Positions 22,965 to 36,500 of a stretch of DNA of 64,000 nucleotides are shown in pieces. The position numbers were made by a program, and so were the translations under genes. Source of the DNA: Mesostigma viride (lineage: Eukaryota > Streptophyta > Mesostigmatophyceae > Mesostigmatales > Mesostigmataceae). The stretch lies in contig RPFO01000050.1 of NCBI GenBank assembly GCA_009746045.1, forward strand, positions 3,713,949 through 3,777,948, read 5' to 3'. The first letter of the stretch is position 1. Every line of letters begins with the position of its first letter. The notes under the pieces were generated by a model. The model was not told the DNA's origin and did no database searches. It saw only the letters and a program-made list of their open reading frames with translations.

Positions 22965-25900
22965 GCAACAACAACAATAATGATTATTGCAAGCTGGCCT
23001 CTTGAGTGAGGATGTTTTGTGATGGGGCAATCATATGAGTATGAGAAACAGGAATTTTAATAATATTAATAATAGTAGTAGAGTAATAAACAGTCAATAA
23101 GATGTGGTAGTTCGAGTATCTTATACTCATAACACTGGAGGGGTATGAGATAGCTACGGAAGGTGTTGGAATGACTAGTTATCATTGCTCATTATTCATT
23201 GTTCGCTACTCGTTACTTGTTACTCGTTACTCATGACTCGTTATTCGTTATTCGTTATTCATGGTTGATTATTCATTATTCTAGCCGGTCGACAAGTTTT
23301 TAGTGACCTTGCAGCCACCATGGCTTTGTTCTGGTCTTGGGTCGTCCAAGGCCATCCAGCACACCGTACCCAGCCCGTTGTTAGATGGGATCCATAAAGT
23401 GGTGCGTTGGAGAGGCGGATGGAGCCGCGTGAGCAAGAATCTGCAGCTCTGTCTTTCCTCCATTTACTGTCAGGTCCCTCCCGTCCTTGCACCTTCACCC
23501 GCGTGAACTTGTTCCTGTAGTCTCTCTCCCCCCGGCCGACCCCCTGCTCCCCCCCTTCTCCTCCCCGCCTCTCACCCCTCATGTTGCCGTCACGCTCACC
23601 CCCCCCTCGACCCCCCAGGCCCCAGGGTCCCTGGCGGCCCGCGCGCGCCAGCTGTTCTTGCGTGCGCTGCTCACGCGCTGGGTGGCCGTCACGCACACCG
23701 GCGCGGCATCGCCGTCATCGTCCTATGCCGCGGGGCTCCTGGGATCCGAGGATGCCTTGTTGGGGGGGCAGCTCTCCAGCCTTCATCTGAACGGGCAGAT
23801 CAATGGTAAGCTCGATTAATGCACTGCTGTTTATTTCAATGCACCGGAGGTAGTGTATCACCGGAGTCTGTCTGTATTCCAGCCGATGCTCTTGTTTTGT
23901 AGACCTTTTTATCCAGCAAGCCCGTAAAGAGATTCCATACTCCCCTGTACCCATCGAGCATATGTTTAAAAGCTGGTTAAAACTCTGTTTCGCTACGTTT
24001 TGTCCTCTGTTTTTTACTCCCTGCAGGCCTGGCAAAGCCCACTCGACCCCCAGCTGGCTTCGCGACGGTGCTGAGCCTGCTCCAGTCCTCCAAAGACAAC
24101 GCCAAGGACAGCGACGGCGATGATGGCGATGTGCCGGCGGCGCCGCCAGCAATCAACGCCATCAAGACGCTGCGCGTGAGGCGGTCCCCCCCCGCTGATG
24201 GCAAGGCCTCCGCAGCCACAAGCGGGACGTCTGCCAGGGACGGGGTGTTTGTGTCGGATGCCAGTCATCAGGGCGTCGACTCGCTGTGGGCGTACATGGC
24301 TCAGGAGGCCCTCCGGTCGTGTCCCTGGTGGGATGCGGATGGCCCCCAGGCACTGGCTGGCCTCGTTGATGTCGGCTGCCTGCTGTATTCCGACGCGGAC
24401 GGGGGCACGCTGAAGGTGGGGCGTCTTCCTGTTGTATATAATTGACATTCCTGAAGACCTGAATCTTTAAGGTCTGCACCTCGGGATTTCGTGAGGCGGG
24501 TTGAGGCAAGCTGAAGGTGGGATGTTTCCCTGTTGTAAATTGTTCATGCAGGTACGATCTTTGCCTGGTATCCCTATTCCTAAACCCTTGACTCTTAACT
24601 GTTCATGCAGGTACGATCTTCGCCTGGTATCCCTATTCCTAAACCCTTGACTCTCAACTGTTCATGCAGGTACGATCTTCGCCTGGTATCCCTATTCCTA
24701 AACCCTTGACTCTCAACTGTTCATGCAGGTACGATCTTCGCCTGGTATCCCTATTCCTAAACCCTTGACTCTCAACTGTTCATGCAGGTACGATCTTCGC
24801 CTGGTATCCCTATTCCTAAACCCTTGACTCTCAACTGTTCATGCAGGTACGATCTTTGCCTGGTATCCCTATTCCTAAACCCTTGACTCTCAACTGTTCA
24901 TGCAGGTACGATCTTCGCCTGGTATCCCTATTCCTAAACCCTTGACTCTCAACTGTTCATGCAGGTACGATCTTCGCCTGGTATCCCTATTCCTAAACCC
25001 TTGACTCTCAACTGTTCATGCAGGTACGATCTTCGCCTGGTATCCCTATTCCTAAACCCTTGACTCTCAACTGTTCATGCAGGTACGATCTTCGCCTGGT
25101 ATCCCTATTCCTAAACCCTTGACTCTCAACCCTCAACCCTCAACCCTAAAAGATTGCACAATGCTAAGGGCTTCTCTGCAACACGGACGGCAGAGCGTTG
25201 AAGGTGGCGCGTCCTACTGTGACCAACCATCCCTATAGGCAAACCCTAGCCCTTAACCTAAATTTGGTGCACGCCTATTCATTCAAGTGGGCGACGGCAC
25301 CCTGAAGGTGAAATGCCCTCCTATTTCCAGTTATCCCTAGTTATAGACCCTAAACTGTAGATATTGACCCTAAGCCCTGGGCCATGACCATAATGATGCG
25401 CCCTCCGGCTGTGTGCTATTCTTCGAGGTGGATGGAAGCGCGCGGACCGTGGGAGACTAGGAGATCTTCTTTCGCTGTTATCGTTTATATATTGCTATAT
25501 GTAACCCTGGCGTCTAATCAACCTGTCATACTACTATGTATACTACTATGTTGTATTGACCTCTAGCCTATCATACTACTAAACTAATCAACTTGTCATA
25601 CTACTATGTTGTATTAACCTCTAGCTTATCCTGCTACTGAACAGATGAACTCATCATACTACTCCTGTATTGACCTCAAGGCACAAGCCGGTTTTCCAAC
25701 GGTTCCCCCCCCCATGGACCCTCCCCCCGGCAGGTCTTCCTGGGCCTGCTCAGCCAGATCCGTGGCGCTGAGACCAGCGGTGGCGCCACTTTCCTCAAAG
25801 GCCTCTGCTACCTCAAGCTTTTCCTGCAAGCACAGCGGGAGGCCAAGAGTGGGCGCCCTCATGCTGGCACGCACCACGCCGACCTGGGCGCGATCCTGCA

Positions 25901-28900
25901 GGCCTCCATGTCCTGCTTTGTCCGGTAAGGTGGCCCGACGCGGGGTAGTTGAATAGGGCTGCATGCTGAGGAACCCACATAAAACACCGGGCATTCGTCT
26001 CCTGCTTCACTCGGTATGGGGGCCGGGTGCATGGTAGTTGAATAGGGCCGCATGCTGAAGAACCTACATAAAACACCGGGCATTCGTCTCCTGCTTCACT
26101 CGGTAAGGGGGCCGCTGATGCAGTAGCTGAATAGGGCAGTGTGCGTGGTAGCTGAATAGAGGCGCGTGAAACCGTGCGTGGTAGCGAATAAGGCATCCCT
26201 ACACCACGCTGTGTGCTAGCATCCCAACCAGTCGCCTTTCACCATTCGAGAATGTGCTGATTGGTCCTAATTCGTTCTTACCAGGGTCTTGTTAGAGACT
26301 CTGTCAGAAAATTGAACTCCCCAACATCCCTCTGATCCCCTTGTCTTCGCCTTGCTGAATGGCGTATCAACGTGAGCAATGTCGCACGCTTTTTATCAAC
26401 GTCTGAATTGTTTATTTTTGCCTGCCATCCGTCACAATATGGTCCTCTGTACCTCCTCGCTGACCTTGGGTGCTCATGCCTACCATTCAATGCTTGTACT
26501 ACTATGTTTTTTCTTGCCGGATATATTGTTTTGCTTTGCCCATATGTGCCTTGGGGGTGGCGCATGACATGCCTGTCTATGCGGGCGCCCTAACAACGAA
26601 TGGCTCATGTGGACAACTTGACCGCGATGGACTCACAACTCTAAATGGACCAATCGCAGCGCGGTGCTTGCGGTGGACGCCAAGGACGCCACCCTGCTGA
26701 AGCTGGTGTGCCGATTCTGGGAGTCGATGGGCGGCGAAGGCTCTAAGCTAGGTGAGCAAAGATCTCCGAGCTCGATAGGAAAATGGCTTTAGCTAGGTAA
26801 GCAAGGGCCTCCAAGCTAGATAGGAAAATGGCTCCAAGCCAGGTAGGCCAACGGCTCGAAGCTAGATACGCAATTGCTCCGAGCTAGGTACGCCGATGGC
26901 TTCAAGCTAGATGGGCAAATGAGTCACCTATCCACCCACCCACCCCTTTCCACCCCTACCCGCACCCCCCCCCCCCCCCCCGCAGGTACCACCAAGAAAT
27001 CAACCACCCCCATGATGGCGCCCCCAGTGACCCCTGATAAAATCTCCTGCCCAGGCGAGCGGCGCATCTGCTACTTCCGCCTCGTCGCCGCGCTCTTTGA
27101 TCGCTGCAACGTGAGCCTGGGCGCGGCCAAGTTTGCCATGCTGGCGCTGCACGCCCACGCCGGCATCCGCCACCAAGCTACCCTCTTTGACCCCGACAGA
27201 GCCACCCAAGGGTGGGGCCAGGAATGGGGGCGTCCAGAGGAGGGGGATAGGGATAGGGAGGACCAGGTCGGGGCGGCTTTATGGGAGAGCGTCGTGCATC
27301 ACGCGCTGGGCGGGCGGGCGCCGCTGTTCCACCTGGCCTACTGCGGTGTGCTGGCGAACCCGTATTCAAGGAAGGACCGCGGGTTGGACGGGTGGCAGCA
27401 GCTAGTGCGCATCATGTGCGAGAGGGGTGCCACCAAGGTGTGTTGAAAGGGGCGGGGGGCAGGGGGGCGCGCTTCTGGGGCATGTGAGAAGGGTCATGTG
27501 TGATGCGCGTGTGCGCACTCATTCTCTGGATGTACATTGTAGTGCTTCGTCTCGATGAAAAATCGTTGCCAACATGTAGTGCAAGGGGAGATTTAAAACT
27601 CATCCTAACAGCAACCAGCGTTCGCAATGTGCAGGGAGAATGGGACAAGTGGCATGGCGGAGGAGAACAGCCTGTCAGGCACGCGCGTCCACTTGGCACC
27701 GCCGGCCAAGTTGGATAGTGGTCGATAGGACATGTGTTTTAAGCTTGCCCTCTTGGAAGGTGTTGCCCTATTTGGCCAGATGCCATCCTGTCCATCGCTG
27801 AATGTCATGCTCTGTTGTGCCGGATGCCATCGCAGTATGACTCTACCCTGTACCCTCTACCCTGTACGCTCCACCCTCTATGTTATGTGTTGTATGTTTG
27901 TCCCTGCAGGCACTGGTGGAGTTTCCATTTGCCGGCATGCTGGACGAGATCGAGGCCATCCTGTACCGACGGGTGAGTGCTGCAAAGCTTACTGGATAAT
28001 CCCTGTAGTAGTGGTCACTGTAATCGTCACTGAAAGGATCACCAGTGTGGGTGGGATTCAAAGCATCCTGTATCAACAAAGAGCCTTTCAAAGCTCTACA
28101 ACTACAAATTCCCTACATTACATGGAGCCACTTGAAATCACCCTCAAGTAGATATTTTACTACTGCTACTACCATAAGTAGCTCCTATGGTAGTCACGCT
28201 TCCTCTTTGCGGCGATGTCATCTGGCAACGGGTGCGCTCGACCGTGATTTGACGGTGCATGCACATTCCTGTATACTAGTAATCTATAGTGTTCGTGTGG
28301 CAAATGGATTACTGCCGGCATGCTGATGGCGTCAAAGAGTTCCATAGCCCATAGGCCACTGCAGCCTACTATCCTTGTCGGCCCTGCTTTTACGGCTTCT
28401 AGGTGCCTGGTGGCCTTCCATGTGTCACGCACATTTGTGCAACTATACTGTCACGGTGCATCCTCAGTGAGTAAATGTACTAGGGCCTAAGTGCGCTCCC
28501 TCCTTTCTTGTGCCTAATTTTCGTGTCTAATGCGCCTTACCGACCAGTGTTCCTTGCCCCCCCCCCCCCCGCCCCCCCCGGCCCCTCAAGCAAACCATGC
28601 CCTTTCCCTTGCAACCACCCTTTCCCCATTGACCACTCCCACGCCTGCTCTCGCTCCCGCTTACGCCCACTTCCCTCCAACGCCCCACAACCATGCCCCA
28701 CGACCATGCCCACTCTCTCTCCCCTCCTGTTCCCGCCCCTTCCCTCCCCTCACACTTTCGCCCACTCTCCCTCCTCGCCACCCCAATAACCCCCCCCAAT
28801 GCCCCCACCCTGCAGGCGCAACTGGCCGACGTGTCCCCCTCGGCGCGCCCCAACCTCTACAAGCTCCTCTACTCCTGGCACATGCAGCGATGCAACCACC

Positions 28901-30526
28901 GCCGCGCCGCGCTCTACCAGCTGCGCCTCGCCCAGCGCTTGGCCCTCCGGGAGCCAGGCCCGCCACCCTCCTCGCACCCCCCAGGAGTCCGCCCAAACCG
29001 GGGCCCGGGAACCCTATTCCCCACCCAGCAGCCTCCACTCCCTCTGGAAGAAGACACCCTTGATGAGGATGCGGATCGCTGGCCTGTGTCCGCCAGCATC
29101 ATCAGCAAGCCCTCGCAACGATCCGGAGCCCTGGGGGTGGCGTACCCAGGGGCCCGGGGCGGCGCGGTGCCCAGGCAAGGGGGGGCAAAGGACCAGGACC
29201 AAGGACTCGCGTGGTTGCGGGCGCGAGCAGAAGCGCTGGCGTCGGCCATCTCTGCGCTCCGATTGGTCCACCCAGACCACGCGTGGCTGCCTGCGGATGA
29301 CGCCGTGCCGGCTGGGACGTCCCAGGGTGGTGGTGGGCGGAGCACGGGGGGGGGGATCCCAGGGAGACGCTGTGCTTGGTGGTGGCGGTGGCGGCAGTCA
29401 GGGGGGAAGGGGGATGGATCGGTCCACGGGCGCCCGGGATGGTGTGGACGGACCGCCTCTTGGTGCGGGCGGGACGCGATTTGGTGACCGCGATGGTGCC
29501 GATGATGATGGCAGTGGCGACGATGGAGGTGCGCGGGCCGGGCCTGGGTCGTTGGAGAGAGGCAGCGGGAGGGCACTGTTTGCCCGGGCGGGCACGGGGG
29601 ACGCGGCCGGCAGTAACAAGCGCGCGAGAATCGATGCTGACCTGAGACCTCGGGCGGCGGGGCCCAGCTCTGGGGCAGGGGGGGCGGATAGTGGTCCTGA
29701 TGGGGGCATTGGGGGAAGGGGTGCGGGGGCGGGGGATGATGATGTGGACAGTGATGTCAGCACGAGCGGCAGGGGCCATCCAGGGGGCGGCCAGGCACCA
29801 GCGGCGGCGGGGGCTGGGGGCAGCAGTGGGGGTAATAACGGGGGGAGGGATGAGGGGGTCTTTGGGGGTGAGGGGGGCACGGCGGTCTGCCTGACGCTGG
29901 AGGATCTCCAGAAGCAGCTGCTGATGTGTCAAGCTCGTGCGCAGCTATGGGTGGCGGGCAACCCTGGCGCGGGTGAGTTGGGGGCCCATCTTGGAGGCAA
30001 TGTGTTGGCAAAGGGGTAGTTTAGTGGGTTCTTTATATCTCTCTGTGACCTTATAATCAAGTGATCGTTTGTCTCTTTGCCGGGTAATCAAGTGATAGGT
30101 GTGGACTGGGAAGTGAGAAGGCCCTTGGCCATGTTATTTGAGGAAGCTTTCTCTTTCAATACCACAATGTCCGCAGTGTTCGTCGGGACTGCATGTTAGC
30201 TGTTTTCGTGTAGCTGCCTATTTGCGCTTGCGTCCATTGGTCTGCACTTTCCTTCCATTGGTCTGCACTTTTGGACTGCATGTTTCCTTTCCCGGTGCCC
30301 GACCTTTGTCATGGGCCAGATACGTGTGCGTGGAAACCAGCTCCATCTGACATGTTATGACTCTTTGGCTCTCGACTGGCTGCTTCATGTTGACCTCGAC
30401 CTCTGGCACCGCTGACCGCCCCTGTCATCTCACGTCAGCTTTGCACATTCCTGTGCCTTAATTGGGCACGCGCACACGCCCCCCACACCCACGTACACGC
30501 CCCCCCCCCCCACACACGCACACACA

Positions 30527-30557
<31 letters not shown>

Positions 30558-33500
30558 AAACACCAACAACTACTACAACTGCGTTTAAAAAAATAATTAA
30601 CTCCCTAAACCTACACACCTTGTGCGTTTGGGCAGGAGCCGCATCCAGCACGCCGCTGGAGATGCTGCGGTACCTGCTGGCGTCCGGGCTGTTTGAGACC
30701 GCGTTGACCCTCGCCACCAGCTTCTTCCACGGCTGCCAGCTCACCAGGTGGGTGGTGGGTGGTGGCTGGTGCTGTGTGTACTTGGATGGCTGCACTATGT
30801 CCGCACTATGTCTGCGCTTAGTATGTATGCCAGCACTACGTGGGGGGCGTACATATACATGTGCGCATATACATGTATATGTGCGCATATCCATGTACAT
30901 GTGCGCCGGCAAGCTTGCCGCACGTATGGTGTAATGAGCTGACATCCAGGTGTACGTACTAATTGTTTGTTTGCCAGCTCAGCAGGTGGGTGGTGGCTGT
31001 GTTTGCTTGCATGTTGGGCACTTGCTGGGTTGTTGTGTGGATCGTTGGAGGCTTTACAAAGTGTAATTTTTTGTTTTTGGTTTCATACACCCGGTAAATG
31101 TATAACAGATGGATCATGAATAGCACATTGTCTATTCGAGTTCTAGATGAAGTGATCGACTTGGACTTTTTTTCGGCTGTTGATGTGTACTGTCTCCTCG
31201 CGATTGGACGTGTCAAAGCTTCTCTTCAAATTTGCATGCCGGTGCGCCCCCGCTACCTTCCTTTCCACGCAGGGCACTGGAGCAAGTCTTTGAGGCGATG
31301 GCACGTCGCTGCTGCGCGCTCCAGCTACAGGATGACGCGCTGGCATCCGGCACAGGCCCCTCGTCCGCCTCCCTGGCCTTAGTGGCCTCAGCCGCCGCCT
31401 TTGCAGGCGTGAGCGGGGCGTCCGGCACGCTAATGCTGTCGCCCGCAGATGCGCTCTGGCCGGGCCTGGAGCGAGCTTTCCTGGACGCGAATATGTCCGG
31501 GCTTGGCGATGAAGGGCAGGCAGCTCCCATCCTGGTGTACGGCAGTGCGGGGCGGGGCCATGCGTTGACCGCGTGGTCGCTCCTGCGGTCCTACCTGGTA
31601 AGGGGGGGTGTTAACATCCGGCTGTGCTGGGGGGGATTGTTGACCGTTAGTGTCTGGCTGTGCTGCGTGGTTGCTCCTGCGGTTCTACCTGGTAAGAAGG
31701 GGTATTTACCTCTGGCTGTGCTGCGTGGTTGCTCCTGCGGTTCTACCTGGTAAGAAGGGGTATTTACCTCCGGCTGTGCTGAGTGGTTGCTCCTGGGGTT
31801 CTACCTGGTAAGAAGGGGTATTTACCTCCGGCTGTGCTGCGTGGCGGCTTGGGCGGCGATCTCCCTGGTAAGTGGCGGCGTTTATGGCGACGAATGGTGG
31901 CATTCCTTTGGGTGGCTGGCAGTCAGGTGTTGGGCGTTGGCAGTAAGGTGTTGTGGGTGGCGGCGCTGTTGTGAGTTGTGGTGCTGTGGTGCATAGTGGC
32001 TCTGACAATTGGGTTGCTGTGTTTGGCAGTGTTAAGGGCCGGTCACCCGTTCTGCGCATGAGATTTCTCTTTCTGCAGAAGTGGGTGGCATCCTAGGTTG
32101 GCTGAGAATCGTGTCAGCTGCTGTGGTGGTTGCTGCTTGGTATTGGTTTGGACCACCAAGTCCAAGCATCCTCGGCGAGCATTTTATTTGTTGGGACCAC
32201 TCCCTGTTCGCGGTGTGCCAACATTTGCACAATCCATACAGTGCTCGTATAACTTTCCAAACATCAAACTACTTGAGTATGAAACTCGTGAATGGCGCGT
32301 TTACGTATCACGTGCTCAGTGATGGTGTCGTTTTGATTGCCTCTTGGCTGCCCTTTGGGTCGCCGTTTGGTTGCTGCGCATACTGCATAGCTCACTCCGG
32401 GATGTTTTAAAACTTGTCTCGCGCCCCTTGTCAGGGAGCGCCCAATGCAGAAGTCATGTCTTGTGCCTGCTGCTCGGTCTATTAGCAAACGTCACTCCCT
32501 GGTCCAACACAGGAGCCTAGTCCACCACAGAGTCGAACAGGTTTCGTTGTTTATGCGATCGTTACGAATTTTTAGTCCCCACAGGAGCAGTTCGATGGCC
32601 TATCCCCACACAGGATGGCTCACCACCCCTGGTACCCCCTCTACCTTGTACGCGCAGGAGCGGTTCGATGGCCTGGAGCACAATTTCCGGCTGCGTGTGG
32701 TGGTGGCGGAGACGATCCTGACGGTGGAGCCGAGGATGAGGCTGCCGCGCTGGCTGGTCGCCTTCTTCCAGGTACCATGATGAAGGCTAGTGCAATTTTG
32801 CCATTCACCATTTTATATAATTTTTTGGCCGATTTTATGTGAAAATTTATCTAAGAGGATCGCGCAGTGGGGGGGAGGGGTATACATAGGTGAAGTGTTG
32901 TAATGGGGTCACCCTGTTCCTGGTACTGTAAATACATACGCGAGAGACACTGACGAAAGTGTGATGAGCCTCTAATGGGGTCGCCCTCTTCTTGGGACAT
33001 TCTGGTGACTGTTAGTACAGGGGTGGTGGGTATATATGGGGTGATGGGTTGTTGTAGGCGATGGGTTATTGGCTGATAGGTTACATCGGGTTAGATATGG
33101 TTGGCAATAGGGTGACTGGGCACACACCAATCACCCAATCACCATCACCATGCAGTCATCAATCACAGGGGGTGTTTGATGGCATTGGTCACGCACGGGG
33201 TGATTGACAAGCTAGGGGTGAAGGGGCGCGGGGGATCCTGCTCCCACTCCTCTTGAGAAAGGGGAAGAACAGGATAGTCATCAATCACAGGGGGTGTTTG
33301 ATGGCATTGGTCACGCACGGGGTGATTGACAAGCTAGGGGTGAAGGGGCGCGGGGGATCCTGCTCCCACTCCTCTTGAGAAAGGGGAAGAACAGGATAGT
33401 CATCAATCACAGGGGGTGTTTGATGGCATTGGTCACGCACGGGGTGATTGACAAGCTAGGGGTGAAGGGGCGCGGGGGATCCTGCTCCCACTCCTCTTGA

Positions 33501-36500
33501 GAAAGGGGAAGAACAGGATAGTCATCAATCACATGGGGTGTTTGATGGCATTGGTCACGCACGGGGTGATTGACAAGCTAGGGGTGAAGGGGCGCGGGGG
33601 ATCCTGCTCCCACTCCTCTTGAGAAAGGGGAAGAACAGGATAGTCATCAATCACATGGGGTGTTTGATGGCATTGGTCACGCACGGGGTGATTGACAAGC
33701 TAGGGGTGAAGGGGCGCGGGGGATCCTGCTCCCACTCCTCTTGAGAAAGGGGAAGAACAGGATAGTCATCAATCACAGGGGGTGTTTGATGGCATTGGTC
33801 ACGCACGGGGTGATTGACAAGCTAGGGGTGAAGGGGCGCGGGGGATCCTGCTCCCACTCCTCTTGAGAAAGGGGAAGAACAGGATAGTCATCAATCACAG
33901 GGGGTGTTTGATGGCATTGGTCACGCACGGGGTGATTGACAAGCTAGGGGTGAAGGGGCGCGGGGGATCCTGCTCCCACTCCTCTTGAGAAAGGGGAAGA
34001 ACAGGATAGTCATCAATCACAGGGGGTGTTTGATGGCATTGGTCACGCACGGGGTGATTGACAAGCTAGGGGTGAAGGGGCGCGGGGGATCCTGCTCCCA
34101 CTCCTCTTGAGAAAGGGGAAGAACAGGATAGTCATCAATCACAGGGGGTGTTTGATGGCATTGGTCACGCACGGGGTGATTGACAAGCTAGGGGTGAAGG
34201 GGCGCGGGGGATCCTGCTCCCACTCCTCTTGAGAAAGGGGAAGAACAGGATAGTCATCAATCACAGGGGGTGTTTGATGGCATTGGTCACGCACGGGGTG
34301 ATTGACAAGCTAGGGGTGAAGGGGCGCGGGGGATCCTGCTCCCACTCCTCTTGAGAAAGGGGAAGAACAGGATAGTCATCAATCACAGGGGGTGTTTGAT
34401 GGCATTGGTCACGCACGGGGTGATTGACAAGCTAGGGGTGAAGGGGCGCGGGGGATCCTGCTCCCACTCCTCTTGAGAAAGGGGAAGAACAGGATAGTCA
34501 TCAATCACAGGGGGTGTTTGATGGCATTGGTCACGCACGGGGTGATTGACAAGCTAGGGGTGAAGGGGCGCGGGGGATCCTGCTCCCACTCCTCTTGAGA
34601 AAGGGGAAGAACAGGATAGTCATCAATCACAGGGGGTGTTTGATGGCATTGGTCACGCACGGGGTGATTGACAAGCTAGGGGTGAAGGGGCGCGGGGGAT
34701 CCTGCTCCCACTCCTCTTGAGAAAGGGGAAGAACAGGATAGTCATCAATCACAGGGGGTGTTTGATGGCATTGGTCACGCACGGGGTGATTGACAAGCTA
34801 GGGGTGAAGGGGCGCGGGGGATCCTGCTCCCACTCCTCTTGAGAAAGGGGAAGAACAGGATAGTCATCAATCACAGGGGGTGTTTGATGGCATTGGTCAC
34901 GCACGGGGTGATTGACAAGCTAGGGGTGAAGGGGCGCGGGGGATCCTGCTCCCACTCCTCTTGAGAAAGGGGAAGAACAGGATAGTCATCAATCACAGGG
35001 GGTGTTTGATGGCATTGGTCACGCACGGGGTGATTGACAAGCTAGGGGTGAAGGGGCGCGGGGGATCCTGCTCCCACTCCTCTTGAGAAAGGGGAAGAAC
35101 AGGATAGTCATCAATCACAGGGGGTGTTTGATGGCATTGGTCACGCACGGGGTGATTGACAAGCTAGGGGTGAAGGGGCGCGGGGGATCCTGCTCCCACT
35201 CCTCTTGAGAAAGGGGAAGAACAGGATAGTCATCAATCACAGGGGGTGTTTGATGGCATTGGTCACGCACGGGGTGATTGACAAGCTAGGGGTGAAGGGG
35301 CGCGGGGGATCCTGCTCCCACTCCTCTTGAGAAAGGGGAAGAACAGGATAGTCATCAATCACAGGGGGTGTTTGATGGCATTGGTCACGCACGGGGTGAT
35401 TGACAAGCTAGGGGTGAAGGGGCGCGGGGGATCCTGCTCCCACTCCTCTTGAGAAAGGGGAAGAACAGGATAGTCATCAATCACAGGGGGTGTTTGATGG
35501 CATTGGTCACGCACGGGGTGATTGACAAGCTAGGGGTGAAGGGGCGCGGGGGATCCTGCTCCCACTCCTCTTGAGAAAGGGGAAGAACAGGATAGTCATC
35601 AATCACAGGGGGTGTTTGATGGCATTGGTCACGCACGGGGTGATTGACAAGCTAGGGGTGAAGGGGCGCGGGGGATCCTGCTCCCACTCCTCTTGAGAAA
35701 GGGGAAGAACAGGATAGTCATCAATCACAGGGGGTGTTTGATGGCATTGGTCACGCACGGGGTGATTGACAAGCTAGGGGTGAAGGGGCGCGGGGGATCC
35801 TGCTCCCACTCCTCTTGAGAAAGGGGAAGAACAGGATAGTCATCAATCACAGGGGGTGTTTGATGGCATTGGTCACGCACGGGGTGATTGACAAGCTAGG
35901 GGTGAAGGGGCGCGGGGGATCCTGCTCCCACTCCTCTTGAGAAAGGGGAAGAACAGGATAGTCATCAATCACATGGGGTGTTTGATGGCATTGGTCACGC
36001 ACGGGGTGATTGACAAGCTAGGGGTGAAGGGGCGCGGGGGATCCTGCTCCCACTCCTCTTGAGAAAGGGGAAGAACAGGATAGTCATCAATCACAGGGGG
36101 TGTTTGATGGCATTGGTCACGCACGGGGTGATTGACAAGCTAGGGGTGAAGGGGCGCGGGGGATCCTGCTCCCACTCCTCTTGAGAAAGGGGAAGAACAG
36201 GATAGTCATCAATCACAGGGGGTGTTTGATGGCATTGGTCACGCACGGGGTGATTGACAAGCTAGGGGTGAAGGGGCGCGGGGGATCCTGCTCCCACTCC
36301 TCTTGAGAAAGGGGAAGAACAGGATAGTCATCAATCACATGGGGTGTTTGATGGCATTGGTCACGCACGGGGTGATTGACAAGCTAGGGGTGAAGGGGCG
36401 CGGGGGATCCTGCTCCCACTCCTCTTGAGAAAGGGGAAGAACAGGATAGTCATCAATCACAGGGGGTGTTTGATGGCATTGGTCACGCACGGGGTGATTG

